Source: an uncultured Lachnospiraceae bacterium (GTDB lineage Bacteria > Bacillota > Clostridia > Lachnospirales > Lachnospiraceae). Taken from it: 32,617 nt of DNA. The position numbers and the translations under genes are program-made. The stretch spans positions 1 through 32,617 of the forward strand of contig CARQVR010000035.1 of NCBI GenBank assembly GCA_949051815.1, read 5' to 3'. The notes under the pieces were generated by a model. That model was not told where the DNA came from, made no database searches, and saw only the letters and a program-made list of their open reading frames with translations. Position 1 is the first letter of the stretch. Each line of letters opens with the position of its first letter. Below are positions 15,526 through 22,825 of the stretch, piece by piece.

Positions 15526-15921
15526 TTATGCGAATTTGGCCAAAACGCCGTTTACGAATCCGTAGGAAGCATCCTGCCCGAATTTTTTGGCAAGCTCCAC
15601 CGCCTCATTGATCGCAACGCCGGTGGGAACATCCTCGTCATAACAGATTTCATAGACGGCAAGACGCAGGATCGTCAGATCGACTTTACTCATTCTGCCG
15701 GTATCCCACCCCGAAGCTTTCTCGTTTAAAAGCGCGTCAATCTCAGAAAGCTTCTCAGAAATTTTGTGATATTTCTCTGAGACATATGCGGCGTCCCCGT
15801 CCGTCGCTGCGTCTTCATCCTCAAAGAACAGCTCCTCCTGCTCCGGCATATCTTCCATTTTATTAAATTCCACCCGGAACAACAGCTTAAATATCTGTTC
15901 ACGTAATTCTCTTCTGCTCAT
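15526..15921 (-). CDS. nusB: Transcription antitermination factor NusB
   Basis: All-helical RNA-binding protein that joins NusE/S10 at boxA in rRNA operon antitermination. The 131-aa sequence begins MSRRELREQIFKLLFRVEF, typical of the family. It contains LRLAVYEICYDEDVPTGVAINEAVELAKKFG and ends with the conserved SYGFVNGVLAKF. An acidic insert of about 25 residues (EEQEELFFEDEDAATDGD region) lies between helices 1 and 2, as in many Lachnospiraceae. It is separated from asp23 by a 148-nt gap filled by a nested palindrome. Confidence 0.97.
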   Translation of the reverse strand: MSRRELREQIFKLLFRVEFNKMEDMPEQEELFFEDEDAATDGDAAYVSEKYHKISEKLSEIDALLNEKASGWDTGRMSKVDLTILRLAVYEICYDEDVPTGVAINEAVELAKKFGQDASYGFVNGVLAKFA

Positions 15922-15945
15922 AGCCTGCCACTCGTCCTATTTGTC

Positions 15946-16070
15946 GTTACTATTCGTAACATTTCGGGGCGGTATTCCAGATTTTGCTTCGCAAAAACCG
16001 CCCCTCACTCCTGCATCATGTTCTCACGGAATACGCAGTAAATGCGTATTCCTGCCCCATAAATAGTAAC
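15946..16070 (-). repeat. Nested palindromic intergenic element C (asp23-nusB)
   Basis: The outer arms GTTACTATT (15946-15954) and AATAGTAAC (16062-16070) are a perfect 9-bp inverted repeat. Inside are GGGGCGGT/ACCGCCCC (15966-15973, 15997-16004) enclosing TTTTGC-TTC-GCAAAA. A second hairpin is GGAATACGCA/TGCGTATTCC (16028-16037, 16043-16052). The outer arm ends in the G of the asp23 TAG stop. The TTTGC-(GAA/TTC)-GCAAA hairpin is shared with element A; the termini differ. No U-tract follows. Confidence 0.8.
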
Positions 16071-16465
16071 TACTTATCCTTTGTCACATTGATACCGGCA
16101 ATGCGGATGTTCACATCCAGCACTTCAAGACCGGTCATATTCTCAATCGCACCCTTCACTCTCGTCTGCACTCTCTGGCATGTGGCCGGAATATTGTAGC
16201 CGTACTCCATGGTAACCGCAAGACCCACCTTAACCTTTTTCCCGGACACTTCCACCCTGGCTCCTCTGGAAAGTCCCCTGACGCCGACCCGGCTCAAAAG
16301 CTCGTTTGTGAGATTGCCTGCCATGGCCGCAACCCCGTCCACCTCTGTGGCTGCCAGCGCGGCAATCATCGCAACCACATCATCCGCGATCCTGACCGTC
16401 CCTGCTTTTTCTTCCTGTGACTCATATCCGCTCTTCGTTTCATCCAGTTCCATAGTTTTCCTCAT
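16070..16465 (-). CDS. Asp23/Gls24 family envelope stress response protein
   Basis: A 131-aa (or 127-aa) Asp23/YqhY-type protein. Its core runs VRIADDVVAMIAALAATEVDGVAAM, then VEVSGKKVKVGLAVTMEYGYNIPATCQRVQTRVKGAIENMTGLEVLDVNIRIAGI, matching the family throughout. Such proteins sit at or near the membrane; YqhY of B. subtilis is linked to acetyl-CoA carboxylase genes (family knowledge). The start is ambiguous: 16465 has AAAGG 7 nt upstream, while the internal ATG at 16453 has GAGG 6 nt upstream. It heads the nusB-xse-isp-dxs run behind a recognisable promoter. Confidence 0.93.
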   Translation of the reverse strand: MRKTMELDETKSGYESQEEKAGTVRIADDVVAMIAALAATEVDGVAAMAGNLTNELLSRVGVRGLSRGARVEVSGKKVKVGLAVTMEYGYNIPATCQRVQTRVKGAIENMTGLEVLDVNIRIAGINVTKDK

Positions 16466-16514
16466 TTCCGCGCCTTTCCGGGCGCATCAAGCAATATTTC
16501 TCCATATTGGATTA

Positions 16515-16543
16515 AGTATATCAAAATTTCCCGCTTTTGCCTA
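16515..16543 (-). promoter_or_regulatory. Sigma-A promoter of the asp23-nusB-xseA operon
   Basis: On the minus strand, TAGGCA (16538-16543, 4/6 to TTGACA) is 17 nt from TATACT (16515-16520, 5/6 to TATAAT). A TGA directly before the -10 gives an extended -10 (TGnTATA). It sits about 50 nt before asp23 in the gap after the transglutaminase gene. Confidence 0.6.
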
Positions 16544-16549
16544 GTCCCA

Positions 16550-17743
16550 TCAAAGCCAGAAGCTCAGGCTGTACTGTTTTTCATTTTCCACATAGGATAC
16601 CGCTTTGTCCGGACAATCCAGGTAGCGGAAAACCTCCTGCTCCCCGATCAGCGTCTCCCGCATCTTCCGGAAGATATCCGGGCCTTCGCATTTCAGTGTC
16701 ACATAGGTGTCTCCCCTCTCATAGCTGTCCGTAAAGATTTTCCCGATCTTCTCCTCGTCGAACTCCGTAAAATAAACGCCCTCCCTCACATAATAATTGG
16801 CATCCAGAGAAGAACACTCCGGCATATCCACCACATTATCCTGCGTGTGCGTCAGTTCCATCTGCGCCGTGGTCACACACAGATAGTCGTAGTTGATCGT
16901 CGGTATCTTTTCCACCGGATAGGCGCTGCCTCCCACCGCCTGATAGGACGCGTCGCCCCATGTGGTGTCCACATAATAGTATGCCCCGTCTATGCGCACC
17001 AGATTCCATGCATGTCCCTCTCCGCCCACAACCCGGCCTAACACCAGCGTCGCAAATACACCCGCCCTGTTCAGGAGATACTGCGTCGCTTTCGCATATC
17101 CCTGACACACGGACTTGCGCTCCAGAAAGACAGAGCATATATTCTGGCTGTCATCCGCCGAGGCGTCATAATCCGTATGATGGATCAGATATTCATAGAC
17201 ATACTTTACCTTCTCATACTCATCCGCGTCTTCCGGTATTCCAGCCAGACATTGGTTTACATAATTATCTATCTGTTTCTGTTTCTCTTCCACTTCCTCC
17301 GGATCAAACCGATAACTGCCCGTAAAGGTAATCTTTTTTAAAATGCTGCCCAGCGTGTATTCGGTATAAGTATACCCCTCCACATAGAAGATCTCGGGAT
17401 GATCGTTTAACACGCACTGGAACACACGGGAAATCAGATCCTTGTCGCAACTGGACAGCCTCACGTTTTCCTTAAATTCAATGAGCGCCCCGAGTATTTC
17501 CAGATAGACTTCCTGCTCCTCCTCCGACAGCTTTCCGAAGGCATAACACTCCGCCTGCTCCTCCCGCAGCTTTTCATCCGTCCGGGTGAGCACCTGCTCC
17601 GGCAGATTTCCCTTCGTCCCGCCGGCCGCCATATCCTCCTGCCTGTAGTGACTGCTCTCTCTCCCGGACAGTACTTGTCCCATCAGATAGAGGGCGCCGG
17701 TCACAGCCAGCATACCAAGCAATAATGTCCCTGTCTTTTTCAT
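16550..17743 (-). CDS. Exported transglutaminase-like protein
   Basis: A 397-aa protein with an N-terminal membrane anchor or signal (residues 5-25, LLLGMLAVTGALYLMG). A helical, acidic spacer follows, then a transglutaminase-core domain. The catalytic triad is visible: C213 (KSVCQGYA), H244 (GEGHAWNLV) and D259 (YYVDTTWGD). Microbial members are usually proteases or peptide-modifying enzymes rather than cross-linkers; the substrate is unknown. AAGGAGGG lies upstream of the ATG. It is 37 nt downstream of prfC and probably co-transcribed. Together with prfC it interrupts the frequent spoIIIAH-asp23 adjacency. A role in envelope or spore assembly would be guesswork from position alone. Confidence 0.9.
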   Translation of the reverse strand: MKKTGTLLLGMLAVTGALYLMGQVLSGRESSHYRQEDMAAGGTKGNLPEQVLTRTDEKLREEQAECYAFGKLSEEEQEVYLEILGALIEFKENVRLSSCDKDLISRVFQCVLNDHPEIFYVEGYTYTEYTLGSILKKITFTGSYRFDPEEVEEKQKQIDNYVNQCLAGIPEDADEYEKVKYVYEYLIHHTDYDASADDSQNICSVFLERKSVCQGYAKATQYLLNRAGVFATLVLGRVVGGEGHAWNLVRIDGAYYYVDTTWGDASYQAVGGSAYPVEKIPTINYDYLCVTTAQMELTHTQDNVVDMPECSSLDANYYVREGVYFTEFDEEKIGKIFTDSYERGDTYVTLKCEGPDIFRKMRETLIGEQEVFRYLDCPDKAVSYVENEKQYSLSFWL

Positions 17744-17780
17744 ACGCAGTCACCCTCCTTTCACAGGCTTTCCCGATTTC

Positions 17781-19373
17781 TCAGGCTTTGCCAAATTCTG
17801 ACAGAACCAGTCCTTCATTCCGCTCCACCGTCATGCCGATGCTCCACTGGTTGACAAAAAGCAGAAGCGGATTATCCTTTAAATCCTTTATTTTCTTCAT
17901 ATCCGAAGTGCCGGTGAGCTTGTCCAGATCAATATCCTTATTTTCAATCCATCGGATATATTCGTAAGGCAGATTCTCCAGTTTGATTTCCACGTTATAT
18001 TCATTCTCCAGACGGTATTTCAGCACATCAAACTGCAAAACGCCGACCACGCCGACAATGATCTCCTCCATACCGGTATTGAACTCCTGAAAAATCTGAA
18101 TCGCACCCTCCTGCGCAATCTGCATAATGCCCTTGACAAACTGCTTGCGCTTCATGGTGTCCACCTGTCTGACCCTCGCGAAATGTTCTGGAGCGAAAGT
18201 CGGGATTCCCTCATAAGCAAACTGTTCACCGGGCATACAGACCGTATCTCCTATGGAAAAGATCCCCGGATCAAACACACCGATGATATCTCCCGCATAC
18301 GCCTCACTTAAGATTTTGCGCTCATCCGCCATGATCTGCTGGGGCTGGGACAGGCGCATCACCCGGCCTCCCTGCACATGTCTGACCTCTTCGTTTACGT
18401 CAAACCTTCCCGAGCAGATACGCATAAACGCGATCCTGTCCCTGTGCGCCTTGTTCATATTTGCCTGAATCTTAAAGACGAAAGCCGAAAAATCATGCTC
18501 CACCGGATCAATCAGACCGATGTCCGCCCTGCGGGGCAGCGGTGTCGTCGTCATCTCTAAAAAGTGCCGTAAGAAGATTTCCACGCCGAAATTCGTGAGC
18601 GCCGATCCGAAAAACACCGGCGTCAGATTTCCCGCCTGAATCTGCTCTAAGTCGAAAGACGCGCTTGCGCCGTCCAAAAGCTCGATCTCGTCCGTAAGCT
18701 GCGATAAATAGTCTTCCCCGATCCGCGCCGTCAGATTCTCCGTCTCCGAGAGCGGAATCCTTGTAGCATGTCCCTCCTTCGTTCCCTTCTCCGTGTCCTC
18801 GTAGGTGATCACGCACCGGCTCTCCCGCTCGTAAACGCCCTTAAAGTTCTTCCCGGATCCGATGGGCCAGTTCACCGGACAGGTGGCGATTCCAAGCTCC
18901 TTCTCGATATCGTCGAGAAGTTCAAAGGTATCGTTGGCATCCCTGTCCATTTTATTGATAAAGGTAAAGATCGGTATATGACGCATCACGCATACCTTAA
19001 AGAGCTTCCGCGTCTGCGCCTCCACGCCTTTGGAGGCGTCTATCACCATCACCGCCGAATCAGCCGCCATCAAAGTCCGGTAAGTGTCCTCCGAAAAGTC
19101 CTGATGCCCCGGCGTATCAAGTATATTGATACAGAATCCGTCATAGGAAAACTGCAGCACGGAAGAGGTAACGGAAATACCCCTCTCTTTCTCAATCTGC
19201 ATCCAGTCGGAAACCGCATGTCTGGCCGTAGCCTTACCCTTGACGCTGCCCGCCAGATTGATCGCACCCCCGTATAGCAGAAATTTCTCGGTCAGGGTTG
19301 TTTTTCCCGCATCCGGGTGCGAAATGATCGCAAATGTTCTTCTTCTGTTTATTTCGTCCGCATAAACGCTCAC
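17781..19373 (-). CDS. prfC: Peptide chain release factor 3
   Basis: GTPase that removes RF1/RF2 from the ribosome after peptide release. With the GTG at 19373 it is 530 aa, the usual size. The GTG has GGAGG 8 nt upstream and the protein then begins VSVYADEINRRRTFAIISHP. A longer frame to 19454 would add a proline/arginine-rich tail encoded by a GC-rich hairpin region and is unlikely. Visible motifs are SHPDAGKTT (G1), the RF3-specific DTPGHQDFSEDTYRTL (G3), NKMDRD (G4), and C-terminal domains including GVVGVLQFDVLKYRLENEY. The operon continues into the transglutaminase-like gene. Confidence 0.96.
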   Translation of the reverse strand: MSVYADEINRRRTFAIISHPDAGKTTLTEKFLLYGGAINLAGSVKGKATARHAVSDWMQIEKERGISVTSSVLQFSYDGFCINILDTPGHQDFSEDTYRTLMAADSAVMVIDASKGVEAQTRKLFKVCVMRHIPIFTFINKMDRDANDTFELLDDIEKELGIATCPVNWPIGSGKNFKGVYERESRCVITYEDTEKGTKEGHATRIPLSETENLTARIGEDYLSQLTDEIELLDGASASFDLEQIQAGNLTPVFFGSALTNFGVEIFLRHFLEMTTTPLPRRADIGLIDPVEHDFSAFVFKIQANMNKAHRDRIAFMRICSGRFDVNEEVRHVQGGRVMRLSQPQQIMADERKILSEAYAGDIIGVFDPGIFSIGDTVCMPGEQFAYEGIPTFAPEHFARVRQVDTMKRKQFVKGIMQIAQEGAIQIFQEFNTGMEEIIVGVVGVLQFDVLKYRLENEYNVEIKLENLPYEYIRWIENKDIDLDKLTGTSDMKKIKDLKDNPLLLFVNQWSIGMTVERNEGLVLSEFGKA

Positions 19374-19420
19374 GTTTTTATCCTCCAACACTTTTCTTAC
19401 GCATGGACGCGCCGGCAAAT

Positions 19421-19443
19421 CCGGGGCCCGCGGCCCCGGCCGC
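19421..19443 (-). promoter_or_regulatory. Mutually exclusive GC-rich hairpins in the prfC leader
   Basis: CCGGGGCC (19421-19428) pairs with GGCCCCGG (19432-19439). The overlapping palindrome GCGGCCCCGGCCGC (19430-19443) can form instead. Both cannot exist together, which is the layout of an attenuator or translation switch. They lie about 50-70 nt before the prfC start. Function is inference. Confidence 0.35.
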
Positions 19444-19521
19444 CTGAAATCCATACTTTACTATAGTAACATAAAACCTTTCACAATGTACACAGGAATT
19501 GTTCCGCCGCCTGCTTCTGTT

Positions 19522-19677
19522 GTAACAGTTCAGCCTTCGGCTTCACTGTCACCGTGGTTACGAAGTAACCACAATGCACACAAAATGCTCCAAAGTCGCA
19601 TTTTGGCGCTTGCACAACTCGCAAAATCGCATACAGAGCGATTTTACTCGCGGAATAGTGCAAGGCTGAACTGTTAC
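19522..19677 (-). repeat. Large nested palindromic element D (spoIIIAH-prfC)
   Basis: A perfect 16-bp inverted repeat (GTAACAGTTCAGCCTT at 19522-19537, complement at 19662-19677) encloses about 124 nt with three further hairpins. These are GTGGTTAC-GAA-GTAACCAC (19554-19572), CAAAATGC/GCATTTTG (19581-19588, 19598-19605) and AAAATCGC/GCGATTTT (19623-19630, 19638-19645). The fold is cloverleaf-like. It starts 10 nt after the spoIIIAH stop and has no U-tract. Together with the rest of the 314-nt gap up to the prfC GTG, I see no coding sequence here. Confidence 0.85.
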
Positions 19678-19687
19678 CTTCTGTTCC

Positions 19688-20401
19688 CTATTTCTCGTCG
19701 GAATTAACCGTGCTGATCACAACCGCATCCGCGCTCACGCCTGTCTTTCTGATGACGATGTCCTCGATCTGGGCACGCTGCGCCTCTGAAAGCTCCGCCG
19801 TATTTACCACCACGTCCACGCTGTCCCCGTCTATGCTGACAATGGCATCGTCAAAGCCCTTCGCCTCCAGCAGGATTTCCGCCGCCGTCTCTTTCTCCGC
19901 AATGTCCGTCATGGAGATCATGCTGCTTACGGCTTCCTGCTTCTGGGTCTCGCTGATGTTGGCGTTATTGATAATCTCTAACAGCGTTTCCTTGTTCTGT
20001 ACCCGCGTCTGCTCCTTCTCAAGTTTCGCGCCGGAAAGGGCTGACGCTGTTTCCGCCGACGTAAAGACCGCCTCGCCGGGCACCTCATCCATCTGCTCCT
20101 CGGCAAGCGCCTGCGCCAGCTCCTCATCCACGCTGCCGCTCTCCGCCATGGTCACGTCACTGTCCAGACTTTCTATATCGCCTGTCGCCTGCTCGATATC
20201 TTCCTCAGACAAATCCAAAAGCGCCGCGTATTCCGCTTCCGCATCTTCCTGCGTAAGTCCGGTTGCCCCCATTTCCCCGCTCACGCTCATCAGCTCCTCG
20301 TCCGTCACCTTAGTACCCGCAAAATTCAAGTACCCTGCCACCGCGATCATAATGGCAAGCGCCGTAATCATCATCTGGTTCTTCTTAATCATATTCTTCA
20401 A
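19688..20401 (-). CDS. spoIIIAH: Stage III sporulation protein AH
   Basis: Mother-cell protein whose extracytoplasmic domain forms a ring with forespore SpoIIQ, part of the channel that feeds the forespore. This 237-aa copy has one TM (about residues 11-29). A long acidic, Glu/Ala/Ser-rich middle (about 40-115) and the C-terminal ring-building fold follow (about 125-230: EKEQTRVQNKETLLEIINN, AEILLEAKGFDDAIVSIDGDSVDVVV, IVIRKTGVSADAVVIS). A TTG start at 20401 is favoured by GGGGAG 6 nt upstream; an ATG three codons in would be 15 nt away. It is the last gene of the spoIIIA operon. Confidence 0.95.
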   Translation of the reverse strand: MKNMIKKNQMMITALAIMIAVAGYLNFAGTKVTDEELMSVSGEMGATGLTQEDAEAEYAALLDLSEEDIEQATGDIESLDSDVTMAESGSVDEELAQALAEEQMDEVPGEAVFTSAETASALSGAKLEKEQTRVQNKETLLEIINNANISETQKQEAVSSMISMTDIAEKETAAEILLEAKGFDDAIVSIDGDSVDVVVNTAELSEAQRAQIEDIVIRKTGVSADAVVISTVNSDEK

Positions 20402-20414
20402 TTTCTTCTCCCCT

Positions 20415-21029
20415 TCACTGATTATTTGTTTTCATTTTAATTATTGATATTCTATTCATGTCTACATCAAATAATACCTGAATCGCTTCGATTATGTCCC
20501 GGCGCACCCGCGCCCTGTCCGCCCCCTGCGCGATCACCACAACGCCCTCTACGTCAGGGGCTGTCGTCTTGACCACAAGCGGCACATTCTCTCCCCGCTC
20601 ATCAACCGTACAGACGACCTTTTTATCCAGTCTGGTCTCCGATATGCGGCGGCTTCCTCCCGACGCGTCCGTCTCCACGGTGTCCGATGTCTCCTCTGCG
20701 CCGTCTCTGGCCAGAATCATTTCCTCCGACTCTCCCGTATAAATCAGCACCCTGACCTTTCCAGCTCCCTCCACGCACCGCAGGCTTTCTTCCAGTTTCT
20801 CTTCCCAGCATGTCACATAGTCTGCACTTGTCTTTTTCTCATCAAACGTATGTTCGCTTTTTATTATAGTGCCTGTCGTGTCCAATAATCCGGACTTTGT
20901 TTTTTCTTTTTCCACCGGCAGGGAAATGACGCAAAACAAAATACCGGCCAATATCAGGATCAGGCACTGGTCTTTTCCGAGCTTCTTCCCGCCGCTTATC
21001 CATCCCGGAAGCTTCTTAGCCTCTCCCAT
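20415..21029 (-). CDS. spoIIIAG: Stage III sporulation protein AG
   Basis: A 204-aa single-pass protein (TM about residues 22-40, LILILAGILFCVISLPV). Its extracytoplasmic part resembles ring-building proteins of secretion systems and forms a large ring in the SpoIIIA-SpoIIQ complex. The conserved C-terminal region reads VVVIAQGADRARVRRDIIEAIQVLFDVDMNRISII. An upstream segment, YTGESEEMILARDGAEETSDTVETDASGGSRR, is the variable insertion seen in the family. It overlaps spoIIIAF by 14 nt and is followed by spoIIIAH after 13 nt. Confidence 0.95.
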   Translation of the reverse strand: MGEAKKLPGWISGGKKLGKDQCLILILAGILFCVISLPVEKEKTKSGLLDTTGTIIKSEHTFDEKKTSADYVTCWEEKLEESLRCVEGAGKVRVLIYTGESEEMILARDGAEETSDTVETDASGGSRRISETRLDKKVVCTVDERGENVPLVVKTTAPDVEGVVVIAQGADRARVRRDIIEAIQVLFDVDMNRISIIKMKTNNQ

Positions 21030-21597
21030 CCCGCCTCACCTCCACGCTCTCTTCCTCCATCTCCAAAACAGCGGCAAACCGCTTTCGATAAGACAATAAA
21101 ACCCCATCCTGCTCCGGTTCCCGTGGCTGCCCGATCACAATCTCTTCAATCCCGATCTGCCCGCTCTCTTCCTTCCCCGTTCTCTCTTTTATCCGGATCT
21201 CAACCTCCGGCAGAAGGGTTCCTGTCTCCGCGTCCTGCTCCTGCGTAAACCGGATGGAGACACGGCTCACAAAATACGGCTCCCCCTCCAGCTCTCTGTT
21301 TAACCGCTCCTTCAGCTTTTCCGCCATCCGGTCCACCACCTCCCCCGTCGCGTCCGCCGTCTGCGCACTTCCCGAAAAATCCGGCATATCCGCAAACGCC
21401 TCCCACCTTTCCACAAGCATCTGCGGCTCCTCCCACACGACACCGGCAAGCTGCAAAACAGGTTTTAAGAAAAGAAGGAGGACAATCATGCCCGAAACGG
21501 ATTTGATATACCTTTCATACTGTCTTCCCGGCGCAAAATGTACGACTGCCTGCGCCGCAATCATAAAAATACCGATCTCTCTGATCGTGTCGAGCAT
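21016..21597 (-). CDS. spoIIIAF: Stage III sporulation protein AF
   Basis: A 193-aa membrane protein of the SpoIIIA complex. Two hydrophobic segments are at about residues 6-24 and 35-52 (YIKSVSGMIVLLLFLKPVLQL). A soluble ring-fold domain follows, with VVDRMAEKLKERLNREL and the usual C-terminal KRFAAVLEMEEESVEV. It lies 14 nt downstream of spoIIIAE and overlaps spoIIIAG. The length is slightly below that of some homologues but all regions are present. Confidence 0.93.
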   Translation of the reverse strand: MLDTIREIGIFMIAAQAVVHFAPGRQYERYIKSVSGMIVLLLFLKPVLQLAGVVWEEPQMLVERWEAFADMPDFSGSAQTADATGEVVDRMAEKLKERLNRELEGEPYFVSRVSIRFTQEQDAETGTLLPEVEIRIKERTGKEESGQIGIEEIVIGQPREPEQDGVLLSYRKRFAAVLEMEEESVEVRRDGRG

Positions 21598-21611
21598 TTC
21601 CCCACCCCCGT

Positions 21612-22688
21612 TCAGCGCACGGCCTGTCCTGCGGAATAACTGATGACAGCCGCCTGAATCAAAAACATCCCCACAGAAGTCAGCGCAATCCGCAAAAGCA
21701 TCAGATTGCCCTCTCCCACCCGGCTTGCGCAGTTTGTCAGTCGTTTGTCACTTATAATACCGATCAGAGCCGCGCTCAGTTTTATCACACAGGCCGTCAT
21801 GGCAATTTTCAGAACAGGCGCCGCGCACAGCGCGATCAGCGTAAACGTCATAAAAATGCCCAGACTGTTTTTGATCAGCACGGCCGACCCCAGCACCATC
21901 TCAAACATGCCTTCCGTCAGCCCGCCAATTCCGGGCATCGCGGAGAGCGCCTTCTTGACGGCCGACGACTGCAAGGAATCTATAACAGGTGATATCATTG
22001 ATTGCAAAAGACTGAAACCGGTTATCAGCCAGACGGACGCCTTAAGACTGCCCCTGACCACCTTCTCCAACAGCTCTAAAAGCAGGGTCAGCTTTTCCTC
22101 CATCCAGATTCCGTTGATCACGGTCAACAGAACATAGACATATACAAAGGGCACCAGCACCGAAAGATAGCCCCATTCGATCAGACAGACCGCCACTAAA
22201 AAGAGCTGATAACAGACCGAAGCCGAAAGAACTCCCGAAGCGCCGCCCACAGCCAGCATATAAGTGGGAATATAGAGTCTGACAAAATTGACCACACCGG
22301 TTAATATCTCCTTCACCGTTCCCGCCGTCCCTGCGAAAAATTTTAACAGCACCGCTATGAGCAGCAGATACACGAAATAAAAGGCAATGTCCGACACCTG
22401 ATGATCCCGGAACAGATCTGCAAAATTGGAAAAGAGAGCCGCCGCCACGCCCAGTATCAGAATGGTAAAAAATAACGTCTGAAATTCTTCTTTCTGAAAC
22501 AGAACCGCGCCCGATATGCCGCCGCCCAGTTTCTTAAGCGCCTCCCAGAGCCGTCCTCCCATGATATCGGCAAGCACCGCCTCCCCGTCAAAAGAATAGG
22601 CGGGAAACAGTCTGTCGAACTCTCTGGCAACCGTATCCATTTCCATCTGCTCCCACACCAGCGCGCTATCCTGTGCACCCATCCGCAA
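21612..22688 (-). CDS. spoIIIAE: Stage III sporulation protein AE, apparently without signal peptide
   Basis: Polytopic membrane component of the SpoIIIA channel; at least seven hydrophobic segments begin with FFTILILGVAAALFSNF at about residues 72-88. Family motifs such as NFVRLYIPTYMLAVGGASG, VINGIWMEEKLTLLLELLEKVV, GLTEGMFEMVLGSAVLIKNSLG and AVISYSAGQAV are present. Homologues are commonly about 390-400 aa and start with a cleavable signal peptide. Here the frame opens only with TTG (22688) or ATG (22682), giving 356-358 aa with a soluble N-terminus. An in-frame TAG lies eight codons further upstream, leaving no room for a leader. GGGAGGAGG precedes the start. The gap to spoIIIAD is 133 nt and contains a palindromic element, so the 5' end may have been lost. 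Confidence 0.92.
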   Translation of the reverse strand: MRMGAQDSALVWEQMEMDTVAREFDRLFPAYSFDGEAVLADIMGGRLWEALKKLGGGISGAVLFQKEEFQTLFFTILILGVAAALFSNFADLFRDHQVSDIAFYFVYLLLIAVLLKFFAGTAGTVKEILTGVVNFVRLYIPTYMLAVGGASGVLSASVCYQLFLVAVCLIEWGYLSVLVPFVYVYVLLTVINGIWMEEKLTLLLELLEKVVRGSLKASVWLITGFSLLQSMISPVIDSLQSSAVKKALSAMPGIGGLTEGMFEMVLGSAVLIKNSLGIFMTFTLIALCAAPVLKIAMTACVIKLSAALIGIISDKRLTNCASRVGEGNLMLLRIALTSVGMFLIQAAVISYSAGQAVR

Positions 22689-22730
22689 CCAGCCTCCTCC
22701 CTGAATGATTCTCTAATCCCCTGCCGCGCG

Positions 22731-22825
22731 GAGAATGCCGCTTTTTGGGCATTCTCTGACGTGAGACTTCGTACTTCCAAGTCAGCCTGCTGACTTTGCT
22801 GCAGAGTTTTAGAAGCACTTCTCAC
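22731..22825 (-). repeat. Nested palindromic intergenic element, copy B
   Basis: GAGAATGCC/GGCATTCTC hairpin (22731-22739, 22748-22756) is followed by a nested part with outer arms GTGAGA (22761-22766) and TCTCAC (22820-22825). An inner AAGTCAGC/GCTGACTT hairpin lies at 22779-22796. On the minus strand it begins TGTGAGAAG and ends with GAGAATGCCCAAAA plus its complement, as copy A does. The spoIIIAD TGA stop lies inside the terminal TGTGAGA. It occupies most of the 133-nt gap to spoIIIAE. Confidence 0.85.

Noticed and set aside
19481..19663. 60-codon minus-strand frame between prfC and spoIIIAH
   Set aside because: It lies almost wholly inside palindromic element D and has no ribosome binding site; its sequence is explained by the inverted repeats.
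22457..22825. 122-codon minus-strand frame overlapping the start of spoIIIAE and element B
   Set aside because: Different frame from spoIIIAE, Arg/Ser/Trp-rich shadow composition, and begins inside the repeat.
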